From Microvelia longipes (taxonomy: Eukaryota; Arthropoda; Insecta; Hemiptera; Veliidae): a DNA stretch of 64,000 nucleotides. This document shows positions 35,480 through 46,445 of the stretch, in pieces (the first letter of the stretch is position 1; the number at the start of each line of letters is the position of its first letter). The notes under the pieces were generated by a model. That model did no database searches. It worked only from the letters and a program-made list of their open reading frames with translations, and was not told the origin of the DNA. Both the position numbers and the translations under genes were made by a program. The stretch spans positions 40,709,627 to 40,773,626 of the forward strand of contig JACMZG010001908.1 of the NCBI GenBank assembly GCA_018340805.1, given 5' to 3'.

Positions 35480-35905
35480 AATTAGGTCCAGTTCACCAGC
35501 CCCGCCCATTAAAAATTATAACCGCAAACCGTTTGGAATCGTTTGTGCTTGATTGTGCTTCAACTTTTAACGTTTGTGCTTTTCCGGTTTCCCAGTAAAT
35601 TTGAAAACAAAATGAGTGGGGCTGGGGAAATGCTAGCCCCGCCCATATTATTTTTTTTTGTTCTATTTGTTTGTGCTTGATTGTGCTTCCATGTTTGACG
35701 TTTGTGCTTTTCTCATTTCCCGGGAAATTCGAGGAAAAGCGTTATACCTGTGAATACTATGCATGTAAGTTTTTAAGCTAAACTTGTTGCAAACGTTTGT
35801 GCTTCGTTTGTGCTTGATTGTGCTTTCATTTTTGACGTTTGTACTTTCCGCTTTCCCCGGGAAAGCGAAAAGCACAAACGTGCTTAATAAACAGGAAAAT
35901 TATTA
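35480..35905 (+). repeat. Tandem repeats with core GTTTGTGCTTGATTGTGCTT
   Basis: Three diverged units lie about 125-140 bases apart (near 35541, 35668 and 35807). Each contains GTTTGTGCTTGATTGTGCTT, a (T)TTTGACGTTTGTGCTTTT-like block and a TTTCCCGGGAAA-like palindrome. Two units also include a CCCCGCCCAT block. The last unit ends with an inverted form (AAGCACAAACGTGCTTAATA), so the array closes with a short hairpin. Confidence 0.6.
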
Positions 35906-35909
35906 AATT

Positions 35910-35924
35910 ATATTTCTATCCCAC
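35910..35924 (+). repeat. Target-site duplication, left copy
   Basis: ATATTTCTATCCCAC, identical to 40695-40709. It fixes the left boundary of the LINE. Confidence 0.9.
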
Positions 35925-36114
35925 GGAGTTCAGGTTATGTTTTCGGGAAGGTAACACTTACTTTTTCTTTCGTCTCGTATTATTATATTTTTATAAATAT
36001 AAATTGCCTTTTTAAGCTCTGTATTGCTTTTAATATTAAGTTTAATCACTGTAGACTCAATTTCTAGTTAAAAAAAAGCGTGAAATTTCGTTATATTATA
36101 CCGAAAGTGCGATA

Positions 36115-36882
36115 ATGGCCGAGGAAGGACAAGACGGCACCGCCGGCGTGTCAGATCCAGGCGAAAAAGAAATTACGTTAAGGGATATACATAAAATTAT
36201 AATGGACAATCAAACTGCTCTAATACAGCTAAAAAACGACATAAGAACTAAAAACAAAGCACTTGAAAAAGCAGTTAAAAAACACAGCGATGAAATTACG
36301 CAGGTAAAGATTAAATGTGATTACCAAGATGGGAACTATAGGAAAAATAACGTTATTTTTTTTGGTATTCCGAAGACGGATAATATAAAAGAATTAGAAA
36401 AAACCATAGAAACTACAGTTTTCAAAGATCTCCTTGATGAAAACGATAGTTTGTCCCTCAGAGATGTTGACTTTGTAAAGCGTCTAAACGATAACGCTGG
36501 AGAGGGACCTGTACGGGTCAGATTTATTTCTTATAGAATAAAAACAATGGTTTTAGCTAATTGGAAGAAACTACCTAGTGGTATCAGTGTTTCTTCTGAT
36601 TATTCCGTTTCAGTAAGAAATGTTAGAAGAGAACTTAACTCCTACAGAAAGTATTTTAGAGATAAGGGAGAGAAAGCTGTTATCAAATTTGATAAACTGC
36701 TGGTCAACAACCAACTATTCTCTTTAAATGACCTCAAGACACAAGGCATAAATATTAAAAGACCTATAACCTCACCAAACAGTAACACTACTGATAATCC
36801 TGATAAGAAAATGAAATCTATAACTGATCAGGGAACACCCAATAGCAATTACAGAAACCTGGTTGCTCTCCAGATGGAATAA
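36115..36882 (+). CDS. LINE ORF1 protein with L1-like RRM domain
   Basis: An intact 255-residue frame that starts at ATG after the leader. Residues about 20-80 are polar and heptad-like (ITLRDIHKIIMDN, ALEKAVKKHSDEI), suggesting a short coiled coil. From about residue 80, RKNNVIFFGIPK, DVDFVKRL and GPVRVRFISYRIK match the RRM of L1-type ORF1 proteins, followed by a basic C-terminal domain (RRELNSYRKYFRDKG, AVIKFDKLLVNN). No zinc finger is present, unlike the ORF1 at 22616. The stop overlaps the start of ORF2 in another frame. The expected role is chaperoning element RNA. Confidence 0.85.
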   Translation: MAEEGQDGTAGVSDPGEKEITLRDIHKIIMDNQTALIQLKNDIRTKNKALEKAVKKHSDEITQVKIKCDYQDGNYRKNNVIFFGIPKTDNIKELEKTIETTVFKDLLDENDSLSLRDVDFVKRLNDNAGEGPVRVRFISYRIKTMVLANWKKLPSGISVSSDYSVSVRNVRRELNSYRKYFRDKGEKAVIKFDKLLVNNQLFSLNDLKTQGINIKRPITSPNSNTTDNPDKKMKSITDQGTPNSNYRNLVALQME

Positions 36883-39800
36883 AAATTGCATTTTGGAATA
36901 TTCAAGGCTTTGCCAACCTTTCCAACTGTGAGGAGTGGATTATGGAAACAGATATATTTTGTTTATCCGAAACATGGCTTCTCCAGCAACCCAACAATCT
37001 ACCGGGAGATTTCTCAGGCTTCAATTTTCATGCTGTCAAAGCTGTAAGAGCAGGTTTAAGAGGAAGGGCTAGTGGGGACTCTTAGTAGGTTTTAAAAAAC
37101 AATATAGCACCACCGTTCTTTTTTCTAACGACTGGTCTATTGTTATCAAACTTGTTTTTAAATCTATAACAATAATCGTGATATCAGTTTACCTGAAACC
37201 AACTTTGGAACTTAGTAATGCACTTGACTACATCCAACCTATAATTTCCAATATAGTATGTGAGTACTCTTGTAATAGTATCATTGTTTTTGGAGGGGAT
37301 TTTAATGCTCGCATTGGTGTGAGCAATGAGATTTCCCCAGACACTGTAACAATTGGTCCTTTAACTTATAATAGGAACTCCATGGACAAACATGTAGACA
37401 CAAAAGGCAATATTCTTGTTGATTTTATGGAGTTACATGAATTTATTTTACTTAATGGAAGATCGCCTAGTGATACTCTTGGATCTTTTACTCATATCAG
37501 TGTCCGGGGAAACAGTGTTATAGATATGATTTGGTATCACTCTGAAAGCATTGATCTACTATCTGATTTCTCTGTTAATACTTCAGAGCCTTGCTCAGAT
37601 CATTTTCCAGTTATTGTTACTGTCAAAAAAAATATTGTAAATTAAACCATGGGACTGAACCAGACTTAACCTATTTAAGATGGGACAGTCTGAAAATTGA
37701 TTTATATAAAAATTTAATGATGCATTCTAACTACATATCGCTTCAATATTGTTCAAATGACATAATAAATTCTATGAATATGAATTTGGTCTATGCTATT
37801 AAGGAAATTGCACACTATCTAGGGATGACTTACAAAAAACGTTTGATTAAAAAAAAGAACTCCCCAGTGTCAAATGACACAGAATTGAAACAGTCCAAAA
37901 GTAATATCAAAATTGCTTTGAGCAAATGCAAAAGTTCTAATTTTCATTCTGAGGATGTAAAAACTCTCTCTGAAGCAAAACGTGATTATAAGACATTAAA
38001 AGATTTTAAAAAACAAAACTATTTGTTAAATATCACGTTTACTCTAATTAACTGTTCCAACTCTGAGCAGTTCTGGAAGGCTGTGAATAGTTTTCGTAGG
38101 AAAAGACAGGTACTCTCCCCCCTTTCTGTCGAGGATTGGGAACATTTCTTTACAACATGGTTAAACCACGTATAATACCATTCTTTGTATTATGGGGTAT
38201 ATGATCCAATCTTGGATTCAGACATAACATTAGAAGAGTTAAGATTAAGCATAAACAACACCAAAAATGGCAAGGCCGCTGGCCCTGACACTATATCTTA
38301 TGAATTTTATAAAAATCTGCCAGAAAATTGGATGTTGTATATGGTTAATCTTTTTAATAGGATTCTTGAAGAGGAGAGGGTACCTGAGAACTGGTCTCAA
38401 TACTTACTTGTTATGATCCATAAAAAAGGGCCGTATGATGATCCGCAAAATTATAGGGGAATTGCCCTCATAAACTGCTTGGTAAAAATTTTTACCTCTA
38501 TTCTCTACGAGAGACTTATGAAGTGGGTTGACATAAATAAAGTTCTACCTGAAAATCAGGCAGGATTTCGCCCTGGCCGAGGAAGTCTCGACCATGTATT
38601 CACCCTCTACTCTATTATAAATATCCATTTAAGGCTTAAATCAAGAAAACTTTTCATTGCTTTTATTGACTTTCAACGTGCCTTTGATTCGTTATGCCAG
38701 AATTTATTATGGGCCAAACTATATAGTTTAGGAGTCAGCCCTAAACTCATAAGAATTTTACAAAGTCTATATAAAGAAGCTAACTTCCGAGCAATGGTGA
38801 ATATTTGGCTAACCAAATCCTTTAATCTATCTGAAGGGGTTTTACAGGGTGAAATATTAAGTCCTTTGCTTTTTGCTTTATTTCTGTCGGACCTAGAGAA
38901 TTTTTTAAGATCCAAAGGGATCGAAGGTCTCTCTATAAACTCTATTATAGACATCTTGATTTTGTTTTTTGCGGATGACGGCATCTTACTGGCTCAAACC
39001 CCAGTTATGTTAAACCGTTTATTAAGAGCTCTTGCAGAGTACTGCAACCTCAATAACATTGTAGTTAATACTAATAAAACTAAAATTTTGATAATCCATA
39101 AGGGTAGACTGCCAAAAAAGCTTCCACATTTTTATTACAATAACCAACCTTTAGAGATTGTTAAATGTTTTAATTATCTGGGTGTTCCATTTACTCACAC
39201 AGGTTCTTTCAATGTTGCTGCAATGAATGCAATCTCCAAAAGCTTTGGCTACTGGTTCTACTCTATCTCTTTTAGGAAATATGAAACTCACCATATGGTC
39301 AGCCCGCATTCAGCTCCTTAATTCATTAGTTATTAGCAATCTCACTTACTGCATTGCTGTATGGGCCCATTATATCACGAAGAGATTGAGAAATGCCAAG
39401 TCAATTACTTAAAAAAAGTGCTAGGTTTATCTAAATCAACCCCTAATTTTGCTGTCAGGGTAGAGACTGGCGTAACCCATCTATCTCTCACTGTTTTCAA
39501 AAATTTTCTTAACTGGCTGATAAAGATTCTATCAATGGGTAACCAACGATACCCACAGCTCTGTCTCTTTAGACTATTAGACTTGGCTCACAAAGAACCC
39601 TCAAACATTAAATTCAATTGGTTTAACCAAATAAAAGACTTTTTTGTGAAGTCCGAATCGGTGAGTATCTGGCAACATCTGAGCTATGATTCATTGATTA
39701 AAAAAATCCCAGATTCTTGAAAATATAGATTGGTCCTCATGGAAAGGGACAAGCAGTACATACAGGAATCCAATTTTTCTACTTTATACAAGTATTTACA

Positions 39801-40040
39801 ATTATCTTACCCTGGTCCTCAGCCTTATTTACTTATCAATATTCCATTATCAATGACCAGAATCATCTCCCAGCTAAGACTAGGTAATAAATATCATTTT
39901 AGGTTATGTTGTAAAAATAAAATTCAAATATTTAGTAAAGATTCCTGTAGGTTCTGCAGTTTCCCAGAACCTAGAGATATAGCTGAAACACCTGATTTAT
40001 GAATGCTCTGTTCTGACTAACATCAGGAATACTTACATTT
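36878..40040 (+). pseudogene. LINE ORF2 remnant: AP endonuclease, reverse transcriptase, C-terminal Cys motif
   Basis: The endonuclease opens IKIAFWNIQGFAN and CLSETWLL at 36885-36980. The frame is lost near 37070-37085, apparently by one missing base in a G run. It resumes with IVFGGDFNARIG (about 37285) and SVIDMIWYH, PCSDHFPVIVTV (to 37645). A frame change near 37640 leads to the reverse transcriptase: NGKAAGPDTISYEFYK, NYRGIALINCLVKIF, NQAGFRPGRGSLDHV, FIAFIDFQRAFDS, SEGVLQGEILSPLLFAL and the catalytic FADDG (about 38970). A stop at 38173-38175 and changes near 39235, 39390 and 39718 follow. The C-terminal part carries CRFCSFPE (about 39955), the start of a zinc-binding motif that is cut by a further frame change near 39995. 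Confidence 0.85.
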
Positions 40041-40694
40041 TGATGTCCACCAGACCGGATCAATAGTGGAGTGTGTTATCTAATATAGATCATACTTGGT
40101 CTAGCAAATTATATTGCTTTTTTCAAGCTGCTCTGAATTACCCAAATTGATAATCTATTTTCAATAAAATTATAAAAAAGTTTAACTACTAATTTGTTAA
40201 AATTAATCTAGAAGTAATTTATTATTTTTCATTAATTCTATATCATTTGTTACCACTATTACCAATACTAGTGTTACTTTGTTTTTGGTTCCTATAAACT
40301 TTCAAGTGTAATTATACATTTCTTCCACTAAATTAAATAAAATGTATTCACATAAATTATTCATTATGACCAAATTTAAATTTATAGATGGTGATGTGTA
40401 ACTATTTTTTCTAAAATGAATTAAAAATCAAAACAAAATTATTGCTGTGATAAGATATATTTTTAATTTTATACTTAACTTTTTTTTCTCATAAGGATAT
40501 ATTTTTGCAAAGAAATGATTATTTTTATTTTGTCATTTAATTTTACTATCTTTTTCTTTATTTTATTTTATTCTTTCTTTTATGTAGAGACAACTAATTT
40601 GTTAAGTATCAATACTTCATTATATATATTTTTATGTTTAAAAAAAACCTGTACTCCCTGTATGATGAAAAATAAATACAGTTTTTTGAATTGA
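40041..40694 (+). other. 3' untranslated region of the LINE
   Basis: An AT-rich, non-coding tail of about 650 bases. It contains AATAAATACA just before the end and terminates at the right target duplication. Confidence 0.7.
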
Positions 40695-40709
40695 ATATTT
40701 CTATCCCAC
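40695..40709 (+). repeat. Target-site duplication, right copy
   Basis: ATATTTCTATCCCAC, identical to 35910-35924. Confidence 0.9.
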
Positions 40710-40945
40710 CTAGGCAGCGAACGGGCCTGTTGGTAATTCCTTTTGACGGGATTTCTTGATGCAATGCATTACTAGTTTAATTATATTTCAAATTTCCTTT
40801 TTTTAATTAAGTTATTTCCATAGAAAAATCAAGATAATTACTATTTAAGTTTTTACTGATTTTCAGAGCGGGTTTCTAATTTTTTAAATTTTCCAAGGGG
40901 GTCAAGTGACCCGTTTGACCCCCCTGAATGAACGCATATTTATAT
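40710..40945 (+). repeat. GC-clasp element, 3' part beyond the LINE insertion
   Basis: CAGCGAACGGGCCTGTTGGT continues the element interrupted at 35924. It ends with GGGGGTCAAGTGACCCGTTT followed by GACCCCCCTGAATGAACGC. The whole is the complement of 28480-28740. Confidence 0.65.
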
Positions 40946-41033
40946 GATTAATAAGTATTTTTAGTTTTAATAACAATTAAATTGAGGTATTCCTTTTAAA
41001 AATTATATTTAAAAAAATTGATGAAGAGGTTTC

Positions 41034-41133
41034 GGGATCCTGAGCTTCGTCAGTTCTTGAAATTTACAAAAATGAAAAAGTTAAATATTAATAACTTTTT
41101 ATCAATTTCAAAAACTGACGAAGCTCAGGATCC
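41034..41133. repeat. Hairpin-forming inverted repeat, 100 bp
   Basis: The outer arms are a perfect 22-base match (GGGATCCTGAGCTTCGTC... on the left, its complement ending AGCTCAGGATCCC on the right). Pairing continues inward through CTTGAAATTT and AAAAAGTTAA. It may be a small transposon remnant or a source of a structured RNA. Confidence 0.6.
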
Positions 41134-41523
41134 CTGGGCGAAAGCTCTTTATCAATTCAATTGTTAATTAAATTTATAACAGTCCAAAAGCTCTAAAGTT
41201 ATATGTAGTTATATTTTAAAAACGGAGTATAGAACTGTAACAGCGAAGAAAGGGACAGTACAGCGAATGCTTCCTCTGTCCTGAAGCAGGACGTAACCTA
41301 ATACTTATTAATATTTTATTTAAACTAAGGATTTCATTAATATTTTCCTGCATGAGGCTGATTTTCTTGCTTCCGCTGCATCTTGCTAGCGCTGCAAGAA
41401 TTAACTTATATCTTTTTTGGAACAGAGGTTATTGTTTTTGGAGGCTGAAAACATTTTTTTTATCCAAACCTCGTGATTCGTTTAAGTTGTATTATCTTTG
41501 CTCGTGAGAATATAAAAACAAGA

Positions 41524-42060
41524 GGCCTTGGCCACTTGGCCGCTTTGCAGCGTCACCACTGGGGGCCGCTTTACGGTCTCCGCGCCTCGCTTTACATTAT
41601 CACTTCGTCAAATTACTGGTTTATATAAGTGGGATACTGCCACGATATAAGCGAATTTTCGAATGTATTAGTGAAAAAAACTTGATTTGATTACATTATA
41701 TCAATTAATGCCAATTATATGTCAATCAATAAAACCGGAACTAATACTGATAATAAAATGTAACTTCGTATTTTTTTTAACCATACATAGTAATAAATGT
41801 GCAAAACATTTCTTAATTTTTGAAATGTTTGTGGGATCCTTATTGTGGGTTAATGACGTCACACATATTTCTTAAAAAATAGGGATCGGAACATTAACAA
41901 GGTTAATTTTTGTAACAAGTGTCATTTTGATTGTTCAATTTCATTCTTAATCAGTGAGTCTTTCCCTTCCAAAAAATCTACCCCCCTCTATGACCCCAAC
42001 CATATAAGCTCATTTTTTTCGGAAATTCGGTAATATAAACAAATATTTAACAAAAGAAGT
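41524..42060. repeat. Dispersed repeat shared with 7376-7950 (copy 2)
   Basis: Same orientation and block order as the first copy: CTTGGCCGCTTTGC, AAATTACTGGTTTATATAAG, ACTGCCACGATATAAGCGAA, AATAAAACCGGAACTAATAC, GTGGGTTAATGACGTCACAC, and CATATAAGCTCATTTTTTTC. Confidence 0.6.
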
Positions 42061-42524
42061 CAAAAAATTAATCTTGTGAATCGGAATGGACAGAGCATAT
42101 TGACCACGCCGATTACGCATATCGACGACGCTCGATTTCGATGCGTATTTTGCTAGAGCGTTAGGGTTCCCGCCACCAATTTAGTATCCTTATGGCCATC
42201 TTTCTGAGAAGTAGATTCATTTTTGAAAGGGTTGAATAAGACAGCGAGATTTACTTAACTTCTACTTTATGAGAAGTAAAAGCCGTTAACGTGTATAGGG
42301 CAAACATTATACGCATAATATTGTGAACCACCTAGATGTAATTTTTTATTACGTTCAAGATTTTTGAAGAACTAAGGTGAGCGTTAATTGAGCTCATCTT
42401 AATAAAAGAGGAATAAGTCTTTCCACAACAATATATTTCTTTATAGCCAAGCGCTTTCAATCTAACAAGAGGCCATCATCAGTCCTAGCCGTCGAATAAA
42501 GAAGAGGGTGATAGATGAGTCTTA

Positions 42525-42581
42525 CAGATCTGATATCTAAGATAGACTCAGAGATAGGGTCTATCTTTGATATCTGATCTG
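42525..42581. repeat. Short hairpin (23-base arms)
   Basis: CAGATCTGATATCTAAGATA is mirrored by TATCTTTGATATCTGATCTG with two mismatches and a loop of about 11 bases. Confidence 0.6.
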
Positions 42582-43980
42582 ATTCTTCCTCTTTTATTAA
42601 TTTCAAGTTTTTCTTATATAATTTACCTTTTGTTCTATATTTATTAATTATTTTCTCGAAACGAATGGGTTTTATATGAAAGCATTAAGAAAATTCTTTT
42701 GTTTAATTTCTTAAATGTCTTATCCCGGTAATAATAACGAAAGCATCATTTTTTCGAGTCACAGCGGCCGACCAAGGGCCAAAACAATTTTATGATTGTG
42801 CAAATGTTGATTATTAAAGTTATTTATTTCATTAAGTGGAAACATAAAATTCTAATACACACATCTGTCAAAACGACAAAAAAACTAAATAACGATTACG
42901 CAAAAGACAAGAGCTTACTTTTTTTTACTTATGCTAGTCAAGATAAATAGACTAGCTGAGAAATTCAGGGGTTATCAAGAAATTATAAATATTGGTCCTA
43001 TGCCAGGAGAAGGTCAAACAAAACTGGTGACAGATCCGGTAAATCGGGATCTAAGCCAACTGAGCTTACAACTCACTTCTCAAACTTTTTAACCTTTCAT
43101 GCAGAATGTACTGTACTTACTACAGATACTAGTAGTGTTGTGCACTTATTTTAACTCGGCCTAACTATATGACCTATTTCATTCTATTCGATAATCGACT
43201 ATAACACTAATTCTAGTTATTCCTCTCGAGTTACCAGTGGTACGTGAGACAGAAACTATATCACTTAAACAAGTTTATTACACTATCTGGTACCATCACG
43301 TCTAGCAATCAATACCTTATTCAATCCTCTCATTCAGACCTTTCATTAACTTATCAGGCTCGCTTCTAGGATTAATTATAATAGTGGCCAGGCTATCTAT
43401 AATTTAAATAGAAGCGAAATCAAGTTTTTCTATTTCTAGTGATGTGTACTATTGCCGCTCTTGAATTCTTAAAGGGTTGTGCCCAATTGCAAGATATTAT
43501 ACTAAAACCAAATATACCAACCTCTCGAAGTTGAGCTATTAGATTTGGTTGGTTATCTTGGAGCTATTCCGGTTGCTACTGACAAGCAACACATTTGTAA
43601 CAGTCAATCTTAAAATATAAAAAGCTGACCATATAGGTCCATCTGATGCTGTTGTCCACATAGATTTTCTTAAACTTCCATATCCCTCAAAGGGTTGAGT
43701 AAAGGAATTTGAAGCTTTTTGTCTAATTCTGGTCCGTTCCAAACCATTTTTGAAAATATACCTTAAATTCTTTTTCGGCCTAAGTAAAAAATAGGCCTGC
43801 CTCAAAATTTAAGACATAGTTTAGATTTCTTGAAATAAGGAGTTCCCTGTTGGTCGAGTGCAAAATTTCCAATTAATCGAGTGTTTATTTATCAAAATTG
43901 TACTTCTACAACCAATGTTAAGGCATTGGCACAACCACCAACAAATTAGTTAGCTAATTTCTTTTTAACAAATGTCTACG
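42582..43980. other. No gene identified
   Basis: An 88-codon minus-strand frame at 43539-43805 has a natural-looking composition but no domain I recognise and no splice or start context, so it is not called. The rest is AT-rich. Confidence 0.4.
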
Positions 43981-44294
43981 TTCTGTGTATTTAGACTGTG
44001 TCTACGTATTGTGTATTTAGACTGTGTCTAGGTTTTGTGTATTTTGACTGTGTCTACGTATGTGTATTTAGACTGTGTCTACTGTGTATTTAGACTGTGT
44101 CTACGTATTGTGTATTTAGACTGTGTCTAGGTTTGTGTATTTGACTGAGTTATGTATTATGCATTTAGACTGTGTCTACGTTTTGTGTATTTAGACTGAG
44201 TCTATGTATTATGCATTTAGACTGTGTCTACTTTTTGTGTATTTAGACTGAGTCTATGTATTGTGCATTTAGACTGTGTCTACGTATTGTGCAT
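43981..44294. repeat. 26-bp minisatellite, about 12 copies
   Basis: The unit is GTGTCTACGTATTGTG followed by TATTTAGACT, with variants (GTCTAGGTTT, GAGTCTATGTATTATGCA). The later copies alternate between two variants, indicating a higher-order unit of about 52 bp. Confidence 0.9.
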
Positions 44295-44573
44295 GCTATA
44301 ACTTTAGCTGCAGTTGAACGATTTTGATGAATAAACACTTGATTAACTGGAAATTTTATCAGCTTAAAAACATGTTCTCTACATATTTACATATTTCAAG
44401 ACACCTAAATTTTTGCGATTTTTTAAAATTTTGAGCTTGAGCAGTCATATGGAGGCCGCCACTTTGGATGAGCAGAATAGGTTTTTTCTCATCATTTAAG
44501 ATATATTTACCAACAAATTGGTTTGAAAAGTACAAAATGAGTCACGTCTTATTAGGTCAGGCTCCTGGACTAT
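44295..44573. other. No gene identified
   Basis: AT-rich spacer between the minisatellite and the next element. Confidence 0.5.
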
Positions 44574-44874
44574 TATTCGCGATTCCGTAGCAGCAGCATC
44601 GTCGCTGACATGAAACTGACAACGAAAGAGTGACCGTTGTTAATTCTTGAAGAGGTTTTTGGTTTTTCTTATTCCTGACGATTATTTCTTTAAATGTTTT
44701 CTCAGTGCTTTAATTTAATTAATTGTAGAGCGTATGAAATTAGTAGAATTGCTATTTCATTGAAAAATATGGGTTTAATGGGTTGTCACGAGTAAATTGA
44801 GTGATATGAAGGTGAAAATTACAATAGAGTGTTTTATTTTATTTATTGTTAATCAATTTGATTAACAATTGATA

Positions 44875-44875
<1 letters not shown>
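44574..44875 (+). mobile_element. Left half of the 8718-9542 type element
   Basis: It shares TATTCGCGATTC, GTAGCAGC, TCGTCGCTGA, TTTTTGGTTTTTCTTATT, GACGATTATTTCTTTAAAT, AATGGGTTGTCACGAGTA and TTTTATTTTATTTATTGTTA in the same order. The sequence breaks off in a (TA)n tract, so the right terminus is missing. Confidence 0.65.
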
Positions 44876-44877
<2 letters not shown>

Positions 44878-44931
<54 letters not shown>

Positions 44932-44932
44932 T
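44878..44932. repeat. (TA)n microsatellite
   Basis: About 55 bases of TA dinucleotides directly after the element fragment. Confidence 0.95.
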
Positions 44933-45961
44933 TTGTGGTTTGCATCTATTAAGCTGAAGCTATAACACCACTCGTCTTTACCGTGAAGCCTCGTGGCATC
45001 ACATCAAACCCATTTATTTACCGCTTCACCTTAAATTGGGAAGTATAAAAACGTTTATGCAACCGTACAAACTGCATTTAGAAATTGTCTACAATTGAAA
45101 TAAATTATTTGGAATTACTTTATGGCTTGATATGACAATAAAAGAAGAATTAACTGATTCAATATCTGTAAAATTATTCACTTAAATATAATCGGCAACT
45201 GTTACTATAGAAATTTGTGTTTTTATTTTTACAATTTTTTTAATCTCTACAGAGGGCAAAGCAGAGCATTAATGTTTTGTTTTAATATCGAGTATGATTT
45301 AGATCAAATGAAAAGACCAATTGCAAAGTTCTAATTTAACACGTATTTAACTTTTTCTTGTCTTTTTTGCTATCCAGTTGATATCAGCCCATCTTTCTTT
45401 ACATACAAACCTATATACTAAATCAATAATTAAAGACTGTTTAGTTATTCAAAGGAAGTTCACAGGATTAACTCTTAAGTCCAGATTATTTTAATTAGAT
45501 AGTGCATGAGTGTAACAATTGTTTATCCATCTTCTTGTCTGCACTGATTGCACTGTAAGTTAAGTGCGTTATGTCATTTCCGCAAACTGAGACAAGCTTT
45601 TAACAGCTCGTTAAGGTGAAAATTAAAAGTAAAAAAAGTTTTCAAACTGCGGGTTTGTAACTAACTGGAAAAAATGTTCAACATCATAGGGGTTTGGTTA
45701 AGTTACATGCATATTTGACATCTAATTTTATCAATAAATAATTCCAGTTTACCCCTACGAAGGAAAACCATTTTCCCGTGCTTCTTTTTATTATTAAAGT
45801 AATCTATCCTCTTCTCATCAGATTTCCTTGATTTATTGATGCATTAGTAAATAAATGTCCTCTACTGGGAGAACTTTCCGTAATTACAAAACACAAAATA
45901 ACAAAGGTGACGTAAATAAAGACCATAAAGCCTATCTATTAAATATGTTTCAAAAGTAAAA
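44933..45961. other. No gene identified
   Basis: AT-rich DNA with no coding or repeat signal that I can support. Confidence 0.5.
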
Positions 45962-46445
45962 AATCGGAATCGAGGTACCTCGGACTCATCAAATTGGATT
46001 CGATGCGCTTATGCTCACACTCCAAACTTCGGACTCGCGTCAGAATATACTAGTCTTAGAATAAGTAGCACATGTCTTCGGACTCGTCTTCAAACAGAAA
46101 ATCCCAGCGGTCACCCATCCAGGCACTGACCACATTCTATGCTGCGTAACATTTATGATCTAACAAAAACCATAGATATACTTATCGTATTAAAACGAAA
46201 GTGATTTAGTGCACTTATTTATTACGTAGAGGTATATAGTTTTACCAAATTTGAGCTCAATTGGTTTTTTTCTGATTTTTTACAATTTTTTTTTAAAAGT
46301 ACACAATGCATTTGATAAAAATTGAACTAATGTTGAAAATGAGATAAAACTTGTCACATAAGTTAGTCTTATGCATGGCTAAATTCGCGCCAAATCTCAA
46401 TCTGATGGTATAATGTTTTAACTATTTGTAATTTTTCAACATTTT
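45962..46445 (-). repeat. 5S-like repeat family, copy 7a (3' half)
   Basis: On the minus strand it contains the clearest 5S-like stretch in the window at 46101-46150: GCAGCATAGAATGTGGTCAG, then TGCCTGGATGGGTGACCGCT and GGGAT. This is followed by tail words GACGAGTCCGAAGAC, GCGAGTCCGAAGTTTGGAGT and GAGGTACCTCGATTCCGATT. Confidence 0.75.

Larger units (their letters stand above)
35925..40694 (+). mobile_element. Non-LTR retrotransposon, full length (4770 bp), inactive, with 15-bp target duplication
   Basis: The element lies exactly between two identical 15-bp direct repeats. It has a 190-base leader, ORF1 (36115-36882), an overlapping ORF2 (36878 to about 40040), and a 3' region ending AATAAATACAGTTTTTTGAA with a short TTGA tail instead of a long poly(A). 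It was inserted into the GC-clasp element, whose sequence resumes at 40710. The reverse transcriptase has the two-ORF, AP-endonuclease architecture. I do not assign a clade firmly: the IDFQRAFDSL and LQGEILSPLLFALFLSDLEN motifs differ from the LINE at 22390. A perfect target duplication with only a handful of breaks in ORF2 implies a fairly recent insertion. Confidence 0.9.

Noticed and set aside
38673..38984. 103-codon minus-strand frame
   Set aside because: It is the antisense shadow of the LINE reverse transcriptase.
35925..40694. Endogenous retrovirus or LTR element
   Set aside because: There are no LTRs, gag or integrase. The AP endonuclease and the target duplication directly flanking a non-LTR end define a LINE.
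43539..43805. 88-codon minus-strand frame
   Set aside because: Its composition is plausible but I recognise no family, and there is no supporting splice or start context.
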